Below, in pieces: positions 53,603-62,474 of a stretch of DNA of 64,000 bases. A model generated the notes under the pieces. That model was given only the letters and a program-made list of their open reading frames with translations, was not told the origin of the DNA and ran no database searches. The translations under genes and the position numbers were made by a program. Positions within the stretch are counted from its first letter, which is position 1; each line of letters starts with the position of its first letter. The stretch covers positions 11,664 through 75,663 of the forward strand of contig FR893126.1 in the NCBI GenBank assembly GCA_000433355.1. Direction: 5' to 3'. The DNA comes from Alistipes sp. CAG:435 (GTDB taxonomy: Bacteria > Bacteroidota > Bacteroidia > Bacteroidales > UBA932).

Positions 53603-54895
53603 ATGAGAAAGATTTTGATGATTCTGGCGCTGATGGCTGTCGCGGCGGTGACACTTAAGGCGCAGACCGGGGCGTGGACAGGTAAGTTGAAGGTGTCGGG
53701 CGTGGAGCTGGCGCTTATATTCAATATAGGGGAAGAGTCCGCCACGCTTGATGTGCCGGATCAGGGTGCGAAGGATATTCCGGTTGAGGTGTCGAGGGAT
53801 GCTGTGGGTGGAATCACGCTGAATGTGCCGGCGATCAACGCTTCGTTCAAAGGGTTGTGGGCAGGGAAGGTCATCGCGGGGACTTTCACCCAGCACGGGA
53901 TGTCGTTCCCGATGACGCTTACGCCTGGTGCGCCGGTCGTCAGGCGGCCACAGACTCCGGTCGGGCCGTTCCCTTACACTACCGAGGAGGTGTCGTTCTC
54001 CAATGGGGACGCTGTGCTGAAAGGGACGCTGACAATGCCGGCGGATTGTGACAGAAAGACTCCGGTGCTTGTCATGGTCACGGGCAGCGGTCTCCAGAAC
54101 AGGGACGAGGAATTGTTCGGTCACAAGCCGTTCGCTGTCATCGCGGATGCTTTCGCGAGGGCGGGAATAGCCACGCTCCGATACGATGACCGGGGATTCG
54201 GGGAATCGACAGGAGATGTTGTGCTTTGCACGACAGAGGATTTGAAGAACGATGCCCTGGCTGGAGTTCGGCTTTTGAGGGAGCGGTTCGACAAGGTGGG
54301 TGTTTTGGGCCACAGTGAGGGAGGAAGCATCGCCTTGATGCTTGCGGCTGATAATCAAGTAGATTTTGCCATCAGTCTTGCCGGGATGATAGTCTCCGGT
54401 GCCGAGACATTGTTGGAGCAAAACAGGCATGCGTTAAAGTCCGCGGGTCTGCCGGAATCAGAAGTCGAAGCCTACTGCGGACTATTGTCGAACACGTTTG
54501 AGGCCATTAAGAATGGAACTCCGTTTCCTTCAGCTGATGCTTATGCTCTTTCGGATGCATTGAGACAGAATTATTTGGCTGCGTCACAGCAGTTCTCTAC
54601 ACCTTATATGAAATACTTCATAGCCTTGGATCTGTCGCAGAGACTCTCTGCGGTAACCTGCCCGGTAATGGCTCTCAATGGAACAAAAGACACTCAAGTC
54701 CAATGCGATAGGAATATGAAAGCGTTGAAGGCCGCTCTCCCTTCTGGCGGCAAGAACATCATCCACGTCGAAGAAGGCCTGAACCACCTTTTCCAGCACT
54801 GCGTCACCGGCGAGTTCTCTGAATATAAGGAAATCGAAGAGACCTTCTCCCCGAAAGTCCTTTCTGAGATGATCGCCTGGATCAAGACGCTTTGA
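53603..54895 (+). CDS. Secreted alpha/beta hydrolase
   Basis: 430 residues from the ATG at 53603, with signal peptide ILMILALMAVAAVTLKAQ. An N-terminal beta domain (20-115) precedes the hydrolase fold. The nucleophile elbow is GHSEGG near residue 235; the acid is probably D in NGTKDTQV and the His is in GLNHLFQH. MVTGSGLQNRDEE holds the oxyanion region. It is a probable periplasmic esterase or acyl hydrolase of unknown substrate. Confidence 0.85.
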   Translation: MRKILMILALMAVAAVTLKAQTGAWTGKLKVSGVELALIFNIGEESATLDVPDQGAKDIPVEVSRDAVGGITLNVPAINASFKGLWAGKVIAGTFTQHGMSFPMTLTPGAPVVRRPQTPVGPFPYTTEEVSFSNGDAVLKGTLTMPADCDRKTPVLVMVTGSGLQNRDEELFGHKPFAVIADAFARAGIATLRYDDRGFGESTGDVVLCTTEDLKNDALAGVRLLRERFDKVGVLGHSEGGSIALMLAADNQVDFAISLAGMIVSGAETLLEQNRHALKSAGLPESEVEAYCGLLSNTFEAIKNGTPFPSADAYALSDALRQNYLAASQQFSTPYMKYFIALDLSQRLSAVTCPVMALNGTKDTQVQCDRNMKALKAALPSGGKNIIHVEEGLNHLFQHCVTGEFSEYKEIEETFSPKVLSEMIAWIKTL

Positions 54896-54908
54896 TTGGC
54901 GGACACCT

Positions 54909-54963
54909 TGCGTTAGAACCTTGGTTCTACGCACGGAAGACGTGTTTAAGCACGTTTGTGCGT
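54909..54963. other. Compound hairpin region
   Basis: GCGTTAGAAC pairs with GTTCTACGC, and ACGCAC (54929-54934) pairs with GTGCGT (54958-54963) around an inner ACGTG/CACGT stem. The overlapping choices could give alternative folds or a terminator between convergent genes. Confidence 0.45.
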
Positions 54964-54995
54964 GGATGGGCTTGACTGCTCACGGACTGTATTCA

Positions 54996-55508
54996 CTAAA
55001 GCTTCACGCCTTCAAGTTCGAGGAGAAACTTCTTTGCAGGAAGGCCGCCGCCATAGCCTGTAAGGCTTCCGTTGCTACCTATGATGCGGTGACAGGGAGC
55101 GAAGATCGAAATGGAGTTCGAGCCGTTGGCTCTGCCTACCGCCCTTACTGCCTTCGGGTTACCAATCATCTCGGCCATCCAGCCATAGCTCCGGGTCTCC
55201 CCGTAAGGGACTTCCAGCAGGGTGTTCCAGACTTTTTCCTGAAACTCGGTGCCGACGAACAGAAGCGGCAGATCGAATGTCTTGCGTCCCCCGGCAAAAT
55301 ATTCATCGAGCTCTTGCGCGGCCATTGCGGTGATCTCCGAAGGGATGTCTTTCATCTCCGCATTCAGACTCCGCTCCAATCGTCTGTCCGCCAGCAGCCT
55401 ATGCTCTTCCGCCCTCCAGTCGCAAAGGCAGAGTTTGCCCTCGAACGACCCGAGCAGCAGGTCGCCGCACAGAGAATGATACGTCTGTGTGTTGATTGTC
55501 TTTTTCAT
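54996..55508 (-). CDS. ogt: Methylated-DNA--protein-cysteine methyltransferase
   Basis: Suicide repair of O6-methylguanine; 170 residues. The active-site APCHRII is near residue 140. The helix-turn-helix/recognition part is VWNTLLEVPYGETRSYGWMAEMIGNPKAVRAVGRANGSN, with the Arg finger and Asn hinge. The C-terminus LTGYGGGLPAKKFLLELE is standard. No Ada domain is present. Confidence 0.95.
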   Translation of the reverse strand: MKKTINTQTYHSLCGDLLLGSFEGKLCLCDWRAEEHRLLADRRLERSLNAEMKDIPSEITAMAAQELDEYFAGGRKTFDLPLLFVGTEFQEKVWNTLLEVPYGETRSYGWMAEMIGNPKAVRAVGRANGSNSISIFAPCHRIIGSNGSLTGYGGGLPAKKFLLELEGVKL

Positions 55509-55547
55509 TGGCAGTGATTTGTGCGAGAAGAACCTTCTACGTAAGAA

Positions 55548-56123
55548 TCAGAACGAAACCGCAATGGCCTTGGCGAGTGATGAGGCATCGGCCAGTTTCT
55601 CATCCACTTCTTCGGTGGAGAGGTAGTCCAGATTCCAGGCGGCCACGGTGGTGATCTCGCCCAGACCCCAGAGCGAAGACAAGGCCTGCAGATAGGTGCT
55701 GCCTTGCTCGCGGGCGCTACCGGTCGGGATATTCATACCTCTTGTGGTTATGTACATCACTTTCTTGCATCGGCACAGTCCCGTGCAGGTCTGGCCGTTG
55801 TCCGTGAAGGTCACTCCGTAGAGGGACATATTCTCGAAAAAGGCTTTCAGTGCGGCAGGGAAGCTCATATCCCAGAAAGGGGCAGCTATCACAATCCTGT
55901 CGGCCGCCGCGATCTTTCGGGCGAGCGCCACCGTGGCTTTCGGGACAATCCCCGAAGACCTCTCGGCAAGGCTCTTGGGAGTAAGCGGAAGCAAAGCGGC
56001 CTCGTTAACGTCAATGCTCTCAATGTTGTACCTTGACGAAAGCGCCTCTTTCGCCGCGTCAAGTATCCTTCTCGTTCTAGACTCCGGTCTCATACAGGAG
56101 TCGATAATCACCAGTTTCTCCAT
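55548..56123 (-). CDS. FMN-dependent NAD(P)H oxidoreductase (azoreductase-like)
   Basis: 191 residues from the ATG at 56123 (MEKLVIIDSCMRPESRT). Flavodoxin-2 fold marks are the Ser/Arg-rich phosphate loop near residue 10, IVIAAPFWDMSFPAALKAFFEN near residue 85, and ITTRGMN near 125. It resembles AcpD/AzoR quinone or azo reductases. A -7 box ends 4 nt before the ATG, suggesting a leaderless message. Confidence 0.85.
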   Translation of the reverse strand: MEKLVIIDSCMRPESRTRRILDAAKEALSSRYNIESIDVNEAALLPLTPKSLAERSSGIVPKATVALARKIAAADRIVIAAPFWDMSFPAALKAFFENMSLYGVTFTDNGQTCTGLCRCKKVMYITTRGMNIPTGSAREQGSTYLQALSSLWGLGEITTVAAWNLDYLSTEEVDEKLADASSLAKAIAVSF

Positions 56124-56127
56124 ACCG

Positions 56128-56135
56128 CAAAGATA
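56128..56135 (-). promoter_or_regulatory. -7 box (TATCTTTG on minus) 4 nt before the azoreductase ATG
   Basis: TAnnTTTG, then CGGT, then ATG. It lies in the 16-bp gap to the antitoxin gene. Confidence 0.5.
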
Positions 56136-56139
56136 GTCA

Positions 56140-56340
56140 TTATTGCGGGATCGCTGCCTTGGCTGCAATAGTCTCCTTTGAGTCCGCCTGAATCTCAAAC
56201 GGGATGCTTCGACTGCGGACAACCGAGCGCGCGAAGATATTGAATGCTGTGTTGGCACTCATCCCAAAATCCTGACAAAGGGCATCGAACTGCCTTTTTA
56301 TATCGGCATCCATCCTGATAGTAACCGCTGCTTGTCCCAT
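56140..56340 (-). CDS. RelB/DinJ-family antitoxin without adjacent toxin
   Basis: 66 residues. The N-terminus AAVTIRMDADIKRQFDALCQDFGMSANTAFNIFARSVV is the ribbon-helix-helix domain of RelB/DinJ antitoxins, and the short tail (IPFEIQADS) is the expected toxin-binding end. The gene after it on the same strand is the azoreductase, not a YafQ/RelE toxin, so this is an orphan, a solo regulator or a relic. Confidence 0.8.
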   Translation of the reverse strand: MGQAAVTIRMDADIKRQFDALCQDFGMSANTAFNIFARSVVRSRSIPFEIQADSKETIAAKAAIPQ

Positions 56341-56481
56341 AATAAAAAGATTATTTATGCAAATATATTCACACCTGGAATACCTACTTGCCGGCAGTCA
56401 AGCCGATGGTGTTTTAGGTGTGTATGGTTTTTCGCACCTGGAAGAGCGGTCTCCGATTGTTTCTTATAGGACAGAAAATGA

Positions 56482-56536
56482 ACGGCAGAAGGCTTTTCCC
56501 TGTACCAAACGTCTGCCGTAACTTTGTTGGTATGCC
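56482..56536. repeat. Single unit of the GTACCAA/TTGGTA repeat
   Basis: 56491-56511 matches 63922-63942 at 20 of 21 positions, and 56521-56532 matches 63952-63963 at 11 of 12, with the same 25-bp offset between inverted motifs. An extra 8-bp inverted repeat (ACGGCAGA at 56482, TCTGCCGT at 56512) is present here. Confidence 0.75.
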
Positions 56537-56618
56537 AAACAATTTCTTAGATGAATATATCAGTTATCTCCTGTTAACCTTCCTCCGTTTCCTGCGACTA
56601 TAAGAGAAAACGGTGAGA

Positions 56619-57440
56619 ATGATCGCTATGATTATTTCTGCAGTTGTTGCAGCGGTGCAGGGCATCGGCGGGCCGTCGGAGGAACGGACGGCGGACATTG
56701 AGTGCGTGTATGAGTACCGCACATCTGATGACAAGGGACGGGAGGATGTATATTCCACAATCCTTCAGGTCGGGAAGCGGTCGGCGAAGTTCGTTGACTA
56801 TTCCACGTTCCAGCTTGACTCGGCAAGAACGTCCGGTGCCTCGGAAGATCAGGTGGAGGCGTTCCGTCTGCGGGAGGAGAAGAAGGCGCAATATTTCGAC
56901 TATGCTATCTTCCAGAACGAGCCGGCGGGGAATATGACGGTTTACGGGACGATAATTTCGGACAGATATTCATACACGGAAGATTCCAAGGCGATGAAAT
57001 GGACTTTGGCGGATGACGAGAAAACTATCTGCGGCTACCAGTGTCACAAGGCCGAGTGTGAATATGGCGGAAGGAAGTGGACGGCGTGGTACAGCCAGGA
57101 TATTCCCGTGTCGTATGGCCCGTGGAAATTGTGCGGGCTGCCGGGGTTGATTCTGGCGGCGGAAGATTCAGATGGAGCCAATAAGTTCGAGGCCATCATC
57201 CTGCGCAACGGGGCATCGGCCATAACCCCGGTTTCCGACAAGAATATTACCACCACGACAAGAGAAAAGTTCGTGAAAGCGAAGAATATGTTCGAGTCCG
57301 ACCCGATGGGGAACCTGCCTCCGGAATCAATCAGCGAGATGTCCATCCATAAATATGACGACGGCAGCAGATCTATTCACATCAACGGTGTCCAGCTGCG
57401 CCTGCGTACCAACGGGTATGTTCCGCTTGAACTGAAATAG
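56619..57440 (+). CDS. GLPGLI-family protein
   Basis: 273 residues from the ATG at 56619 (a GTG two codons upstream is also possible). The N-terminus is short and hydrophobic (MIAMIISAVVAAVQG). The family-naming motif is present as CGLPGLILAAED near residue 178, preceded by GRKWTAWYSQDIPVSYGPWKL. GLPGLI proteins are exported and typically neighbour a TonB-receptor-like gene, as here (23 bp downstream). The molecular role is unknown. Confidence 0.9.
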   Translation: MIAMIISAVVAAVQGIGGPSEERTADIECVYEYRTSDDKGREDVYSTILQVGKRSAKFVDYSTFQLDSARTSGASEDQVEAFRLREEKKAQYFDYAIFQNEPAGNMTVYGTIISDRYSYTEDSKAMKWTLADDEKTICGYQCHKAECEYGGRKWTAWYSQDIPVSYGPWKLCGLPGLILAAEDSDGANKFEAIILRNGASAITPVSDKNITTTTREKFVKAKNMFESDPMGNLPPESISEMSIHKYDDGSRSIHINGVQLRLRTNGYVPLELK

Positions 57441-57463
57441 CGACTGCCATTGAATGTCTGAAT

Positions 57464-60019
57464 ATGAGACGCATAGTCACTTGTGTCATATTCATCCTCG
57501 TCTCTGTGATGGCCTTGGCGCAGCAGGATGCGATAAAAGGTTGCGTGAAGGACTCAGACGGGAATCCCGTGCCCGGCGCGATAATAAAGGCGACATCCTC
57601 CTCGACGATTCTTGGCTACACGACATCGGACGACAAAGGCGGGTATTCGCTTTCCGTTGAGAGGAAAGGAGATGTCGTCGTTTCCGTGGATTGCCTTGGC
57701 TATGAATCGTCTTCCGTGATCTTACACAAAGACACGTCCGGGACGTGCGACTTCTCCTTGAAAGAGAAGAGGATAGGCCTTAAGGAGGCCGTTGTCAGGG
57801 CTCCGGCGATCCGGCAGCTCGGCGACACTCTTTCCTATGCCGTCTCTGCTTACACCACACGGTCGGACTACACCCTGAAGGATGCCCTGAAAAGGCTTCC
57901 GGGAATCGATGTCGAGGAGTCCGGACGGATAAAGTACCTCGGCAAGGACATATCCGGATTTTACATCGAAGGAATGAACCTGCTTGGCGGCAAGTACAAC
58001 ATCGCCACTTCTGGAATCCCGGCTGCGTATGTGGACTCCGTCCAGGTTCTGAGCAACCACAAGGAGGCGGCCATTGACAGGAACACCTTCTCCGATGACG
58101 TGGCGATCAATGTAAAGCTCAATGACAAGGCCAAGATAAAGCCGGTCGGCTCATACGAGGCCTCCGCCGGTTATGGAGACCGTTGGCTGTATTCAGCCAA
58201 GGGCTCGGCGATGCTGTTCCGCGCGAAGACACAGGTGATAGCGTCGTTGGATGTCGGGAACATCAAAGGGTTCGCCTTGGATGAAGGCACGGACTTCCTT
58301 AAATCGGAGAGTGACGTGACCGCCGTCAAAAGACTGGCCGGAGGCTTGTCTGCATCGCACCCTCCAATGAAAGCCGACAGGTACATCTGCCCGTCAGATA
58401 TGGCCGTGACAGTCAATGCGATCCATAAGGTCGGCAAATACTCGACGATCAAAGGCAACGCAGGTTACAGTTCGGCGAGGAGTGACTATTCATATTCATT
58501 CAAAGGGCAATATTATGATGAGGGCAACGAGATTGTGATGTCGCAGACTACCTCTCCGAGAACGAAGACGCAGCGCCCTTGGCTTTCCCTTGAGTACCAG
58601 AAGAACTCCGACAAATGCTTCATCAGAGAGAAGTTGCACGGGAATATGGATTTTACCCGCTCCGCCGTGCCGGTTGAACTTAACGGCGAGATGTCATCCC
58701 AGTCCCAATCCCTCAACAGTATGGATTTCGGAAGCGACTTCAGTGCCAGATGGCGTAAGGACAAGCTGCTGTGGAGCGTATCTTCCGATATGGCATATTC
58801 CGCTTCACCGTCATATTCATTGAATATATCGTCAGGTGATGGCGGCATATTGCAGTCGGTTTCAGGTGAGGTGTTTTCTTCGGAGAACACAGTCTCCGCA
58901 GTGTGGGAAAAGCGCCATAACAGGATATATATACCATTGATATTCAATACTCAAACTGACTGGCTGAAAACGGACAGAACTGGCGATGGCTTGACGAACG
59001 AGGACAACGATTTGCACGTGACCAAGGCGGCGCTATCCTTCTCCCCTCAGTACGAGTACAGTCTGCGGGATTTTGTGCTGCGCGCGGAAGTGCCGGTCCG
59101 TGGCGACGCGATCTGGCGAGGAGGTGATATGACTGAATATTTTTCCGTATGTCCTGAGCTGTATCTCAACTGGCGGCTCTCCGCACGTTCCACTGTCAGG
59201 ACTGAAGTGTCATATTCCAGAAACATCGGTGATGTCCTGGATTTCCTGACACGACCGGTTCAAATCGACAGAACTACTTTGCGGATGGTACCGGGGATGG
59301 CCTCGGACAGCAAATATCTGACAGCCAACGCTCATTACGATTTCAAGATTCCTTTGAGCCAATGGTTTGTCAATGCCGACCTTGCCTATGTCAGGAACTG
59401 GAGGAACCTGCTTCCGTCCGTCACGGTGAGCGGCGGCAGCATATTGAATGACCGCGCGCTTGTCCCCAATGTGTCGGACAATATAATCGCTCAGATCGGT
59501 GTGACCAAACAGATCGCGCCGATCAGGACCAAGGTGTCCCTGAACGGATCATATCTGCACAATGAGGGCCGGACAATGCAGAACGGGCAGGTGATGGATT
59601 TTACAGGAAACAGTCTGGTAATTTCGCCGTCAGTATCCTCACATCCTGTAGGTTGGCTGGAACTTAATTATTCCGGCGACTTCAGCCGTACATCGTCAAG
59701 ATACGAGGGCGTGGCAAAAAGCTATGACTCAAGAAGTCACGAGATGTCCATCCGTGTGTCTCCGGCGCAATCCCTGATTCTCAGCGCGGCGACCGAGATC
59801 ACCAGAAAACAACTCACGGACGATGTGTTCAAGACGAAGACGCTGCTCGATTTCGGCCTTGTCTGGAAGCACAAGGCCTGGAAGTTGTCCCTCGACCTGC
59901 GCAACGCCCTAGACCAACGGAGTTACAGCTACACCCTCTACGACTCAATCAACACTTTCACCTACGAATATGCCCTGCGCGGCCGCGAGGTCGTCTTCGC
60001 TGCGGTTTTGACTATATGA
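57464..60019 (+). CDS. TonB-dependent-receptor-like outer-membrane protein
   Basis: 851 residues with a signal peptide (IVTCVIFILVSVMALAQ), then a carboxypeptidase-regulatory-like domain (22-105, IKGCVKDSDGNPVPGAIIKA). A reduced plug region follows (DALKRLPGIDVEESGRIKYLGKDISGFYIEGMNLLGGKY, near 145-185) and then a long beta-barrel region. The size and plug match receptors paired with GLPGLI proteins. The transported ligand is unknown. The stop overlaps the first possible ATG of the LRR gene. Confidence 0.85.
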   Translation: MRRIVTCVIFILVSVMALAQQDAIKGCVKDSDGNPVPGAIIKATSSSTILGYTTSDDKGGYSLSVERKGDVVVSVDCLGYESSSVILHKDTSGTCDFSLKEKRIGLKEAVVRAPAIRQLGDTLSYAVSAYTTRSDYTLKDALKRLPGIDVEESGRIKYLGKDISGFYIEGMNLLGGKYNIATSGIPAAYVDSVQVLSNHKEAAIDRNTFSDDVAINVKLNDKAKIKPVGSYEASAGYGDRWLYSAKGSAMLFRAKTQVIASLDVGNIKGFALDEGTDFLKSESDVTAVKRLAGGLSASHPPMKADRYICPSDMAVTVNAIHKVGKYSTIKGNAGYSSARSDYSYSFKGQYYDEGNEIVMSQTTSPRTKTQRPWLSLEYQKNSDKCFIREKLHGNMDFTRSAVPVELNGEMSSQSQSLNSMDFGSDFSARWRKDKLLWSVSSDMAYSASPSYSLNISSGDGGILQSVSGEVFSSENTVSAVWEKRHNRIYIPLIFNTQTDWLKTDRTGDGLTNEDNDLHVTKAALSFSPQYEYSLRDFVLRAEVPVRGDAIWRGGDMTEYFSVCPELYLNWRLSARSTVRTEVSYSRNIGDVLDFLTRPVQIDRTTLRMVPGMASDSKYLTANAHYDFKIPLSQWFVNADLAYVRNWRNLLPSVTVSGGSILNDRALVPNVSDNIIAQIGVTKQIAPIRTKVSLNGSYLHNEGRTMQNGQVMDFTGNSLVISPSVSSHPVGWLELNYSGDFSRTSSRYEGVAKSYDSRSHEMSIRVSPAQSLILSAATEITRKQLTDDVFKTKTLLDFGLVWKHKAWKLSLDLRNALDQRSYSYTLYDSINTFTYEYALRGREVVFAAVLTI

Positions 60020-60036
60020 TATGTTATAAATTACTT

Positions 60037-60801
60037 ATGAATATGTTACGTGCGATTATCATTTCGTTGGCCCTGATGCTGCCCGCAATAATGACGGCCA
60101 AGGAGAGCTATGTCATTCAAGACAGCCCGGACGGACCTTGCCTTGTGAAATGGATTGGAAAAGAATACGTTGTTGATTTCAACCGTTCTCCGGCGCTGCG
60201 CTCGGTAAAGGTGATCGGAGAGATGGCCTTTGAAATGAACAACCATATTCGCAAGGTCTTATTGCCGGAAGGTCTGACCATAATCCGCAAGCGGGCGTTC
60301 AACACCTGCGAGAATCTGGTTACAGTGGAGATGCCGTCGTCTGTAAAGGAAATCGGGAACAGTGCTTTCAATATGGATAGGAAACTTGAATTGAAAGCGT
60401 TGCCCGACAGCCTCGTATCTATAGGAGAGTGGGCTTTCTGGGATTGCACTAAAGTGGCGATTTCTGTGATCCCGGAGTCGGTACAAGTCATAGGACGGCT
60501 GGCTTTTACCTGTTGTGAGGGCATCAGGACACTGACGTTTCTTAATAGGATGAGAGTCATCAATGACAGGACGTTTTCTGGCTGCAAGAATATTGAAAAG
60601 ATCGAGTTCCCCGACGGTCTGGAGGAAATTTCTGATTTTGCGTTCGCGCGTTGCGTAAACCTCACGGAACTTCAATTTCCAGCATCATTGAGAAAAATAG
60701 GTTACAGGTCATTCGCGAACTGCTCCTCTTTGGGAAAGGTGATTTTCCAGTCCACACCAACAATTGACGACACCGCTTTTGACAATTGCGAAAAACTTTA
60801 G
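60037..60801 (+). CDS. Secreted BspA-like LRR protein
   Basis: 254 residues from 60037 (an ATG at 60016 overlaps the receptor stop and would add 7 residues). The signal peptide is AIIISLALMLPAIMTA. At least six LRR_5 units follow, of the form L-P-x-G-L-x-x-I-x-x-x-A-F-x-x-C-x-x-L (for example FPDGLEEISDFAFARCVNLTEL). Such proteins are exposed on the surface and bind other proteins or glycans. It ends 74 bp before the sigma factor gene. Confidence 0.85.
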   Translation: MNMLRAIIISLALMLPAIMTAKESYVIQDSPDGPCLVKWIGKEYVVDFNRSPALRSVKVIGEMAFEMNNHIRKVLLPEGLTIIRKRAFNTCENLVTVEMPSSVKEIGNSAFNMDRKLELKALPDSLVSIGEWAFWDCTKVAISVIPESVQVIGRLAFTCCEGIRTLTFLNRMRVINDRTFSGCKNIEKIEFPDGLEEISDFAFARCVNLTELQFPASLRKIGYRSFANCSSLGKVIFQSTPTIDDTAFDNCEKL

Positions 60802-60875
60802 CGGAATCTTGTTAACTTTCGTCCTGATTTTGCGACTTGCAGATGAAGGCGGTCTGAAAGCCGCTTTGAAGGAAT

Positions 60876-61373
60876 ATGACAGAACAGGAATTCGGAAATA
60901 TCGCACGGGAGCATAACGGCAGGTTGAAAGCGCTGGCAAGGTGCTTCAGCCGGGCGACCGATATGGCCATTGACGAGGAGGATATTGTTCAGGAGGCGCT
61001 GCTCGCTTTCTGGAACCTCTCCGAGAAAGGCTACCCGGTGCGGAACACCGAAGCGCTTCTGGTCAAGATAACGAAGAACATCTGCGTCTCGCATTACCGG
61101 AAGCGGCATCTTGATACTGAACCGATTGCGGGCGATGTCTTTCCGGGCGGAATATCCGCCACCGGCGAAGTCGAGCGGGAGGACGCGGCCAGACTCCGGA
61201 AAGAACTGTACGGCTGCTTGACACCATCTGAACTGGAATATACACGGATGAGGGAGGCGGAAAACTGGACTCTTGACGAAATGTCTGCAAACACCGGCAA
61301 GGACAAGTCAGTGATAAAGGCCCTGCTCTCAAAGGCAAGGCGCAAGATGAAGGAAATATTAAAGGAGCAATGA
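60876..61373 (+). CDS. ECF-type RNA polymerase sigma factor
   Basis: 165 residues. Region 2 contains AIDEEDIVQEALLAFWNL (the core-binding and -10-recognition helix), and region 4 has LTPSELEYTRMREAENWTLDEMSANTGKDKSVIKALLSKARRKMKEIL, a helix-turn-helix for -35 recognition. It is coupled to the next gene by a 4-nt overlap (ATGA), the usual layout of an ECF sigma/anti-sigma pair. It probably controls this surface locus. Confidence 0.92.
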   Translation: MTEQEFGNIAREHNGRLKALARCFSRATDMAIDEEDIVQEALLAFWNLSEKGYPVRNTEALLVKITKNICVSHYRKRHLDTEPIAGDVFPGGISATGEVEREDAARLRKELYGCLTPSELEYTRMREAENWTLDEMSANTGKDKSVIKALLSKARRKMKEILKEQ

Positions 61374-61765
61374 ATATGATACAGGATAACAGAACATTGG
61401 CGGAACTTGAGAACGCTTACCTTTCCGACGCCTCCGCGGCCGAGTTCGACAGAATCGTGCGGAAGTCGGAATCCCGCGGACGCAGACCGATAGTCTGGGG
61501 GACAATGCTTGCGGCAGCGGCCTCATTGGCATTGATCCTCACATTGAACCTCAGCGACAGCAAGTGCGGGTTCGACGGAATCGAGATAGCGGAAGGAATC
61601 CAGCAGATAATGAACCTCGACACTGACAACGTCAGGTCGGTCACCGCAACTCCCGAAGGTAACCGTGTCATTCTCACAGCATTGATGAAAGACGGAAGCG
61701 AGTGTTCTTACGTGATGCGCAGGGAAGACGGCGCCAGTGCGGTCTCTATCACGGCGATGAAATAA
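61370..61765 (+). CDS. Putative membrane anti-sigma factor
   Basis: 131 residues. A short cytoplasmic N-terminus (about 40 residues, acidic) precedes one membrane helix (PIVWGTMLAAAASLALILTLNL) and a periplasmic domain of 70 residues. The 4-nt overlap with the sigma gene and the topology fit an anti-sigma factor, but no zinc (ZAS) motif is present, so this call rests mostly on context. Confidence 0.6.
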   Translation: MNMIQDNRTLAELENAYLSDASAAEFDRIVRKSESRGRRPIVWGTMLAAAASLALILTLNLSDSKCGFDGIEIAEGIQQIMNLDTDNVRSVTATPEGNRVILTALMKDGSECSYVMRREDGASAVSITAMK

Positions 61766-61806
61766 GTTGCTCTGCCAATGGGCTATATTTCTTTTCTCAT
61801 CAGTCA

Positions 61807-61821
61807 TGTGCCAACGGCACA
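61807..61821 (+). terminator. Small hairpin after the anti-sigma gene
   Basis: TGTGCC pairs with GGCACA around AAC. There is no T-run directly after it, so it is a weak terminator or mRNA-end candidate. Confidence 0.3.
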
Positions 61822-61911
61822 CTCCTTCTTCCAAAAGAAACCTATCCTCATAAATCTGACACAAAATTTAGTTCAACTTATTTTTTAACGCTTACTAAAA
61901 ATCAATAAACC

Positions 61912-62433
61912 ATGTTAGGAATATTTTTGAGTGCGATATGTGCGTTGAATATCAATGCCTCCGCGATGACGGCAAGTGTGGACACGCTTGACAGGTATAT
62001 TATCAACAATCAGGCAGTTGGCAGGTTTGACGGCAGCCAGCTTGTCGGCAAGACGATAAGTTATTACAAAATCGTTCTCACCAAAGGCAATTCTGAGAGC
62101 GAGATTGTAAGACTGCACGTGATCCGTACCGATGGCCGGAAAGCGAAAGTGATTGAGGTCAAGTCATCCGCCGACGGTGAAGAAGGGGGCGTTGGAAACG
62201 TTGAGACAGTCGTCACTATCGATGGTAAGACTTACACCAATGCGAATTCCACGATAATCTCGTCTAAGGCTGCGATTTATATCATCAACGGCAAGAAATG
62301 CGACAAGGAGGCCCTGACCAAAATCAAGCCAGAATCCATCGCCTCGATGACCGTCTATAAGCCCGGCTGCAAGGAAGCCGTGGAACTTTCCGGCAGGAAA
62401 GATGTCGCGGTCATCAAGGTCGTGACTAAATGA
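61912..62433 (+). CDS. Small secreted protein with TonB-plug-like C-terminus
   Basis: 173 residues with a short signal-like start (MLGIFLSAICALNINASAMT). The last 60 residues (IYIINGKKCDKEALTKIKPESIASMTVYKPG through VAVIKVVTK) follow the pattern of the TonB-receptor plug segment (DGK...L..I.P..I.S..VLK...VI.I.TK) without any barrel. A free plug-like domain may bind a receptor or TonB; this is inference. The next gene follows after 41 bp. Confidence 0.65.
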   Translation: MLGIFLSAICALNINASAMTASVDTLDRYIINNQAVGRFDGSQLVGKTISYYKIVLTKGNSESEIVRLHVIRTDGRKAKVIEVKSSADGEEGGVGNVETVVTIDGKTYTNANSTIISSKAAIYIINGKKCDKEALTKIKPESIASMTVYKPGCKEAVELSGRKDVAVIKVVTK

Positions 62434-62474
62434 GCATAAAGGCTCGGTTGTTCTTGGGTTATATTCATAAAGAA

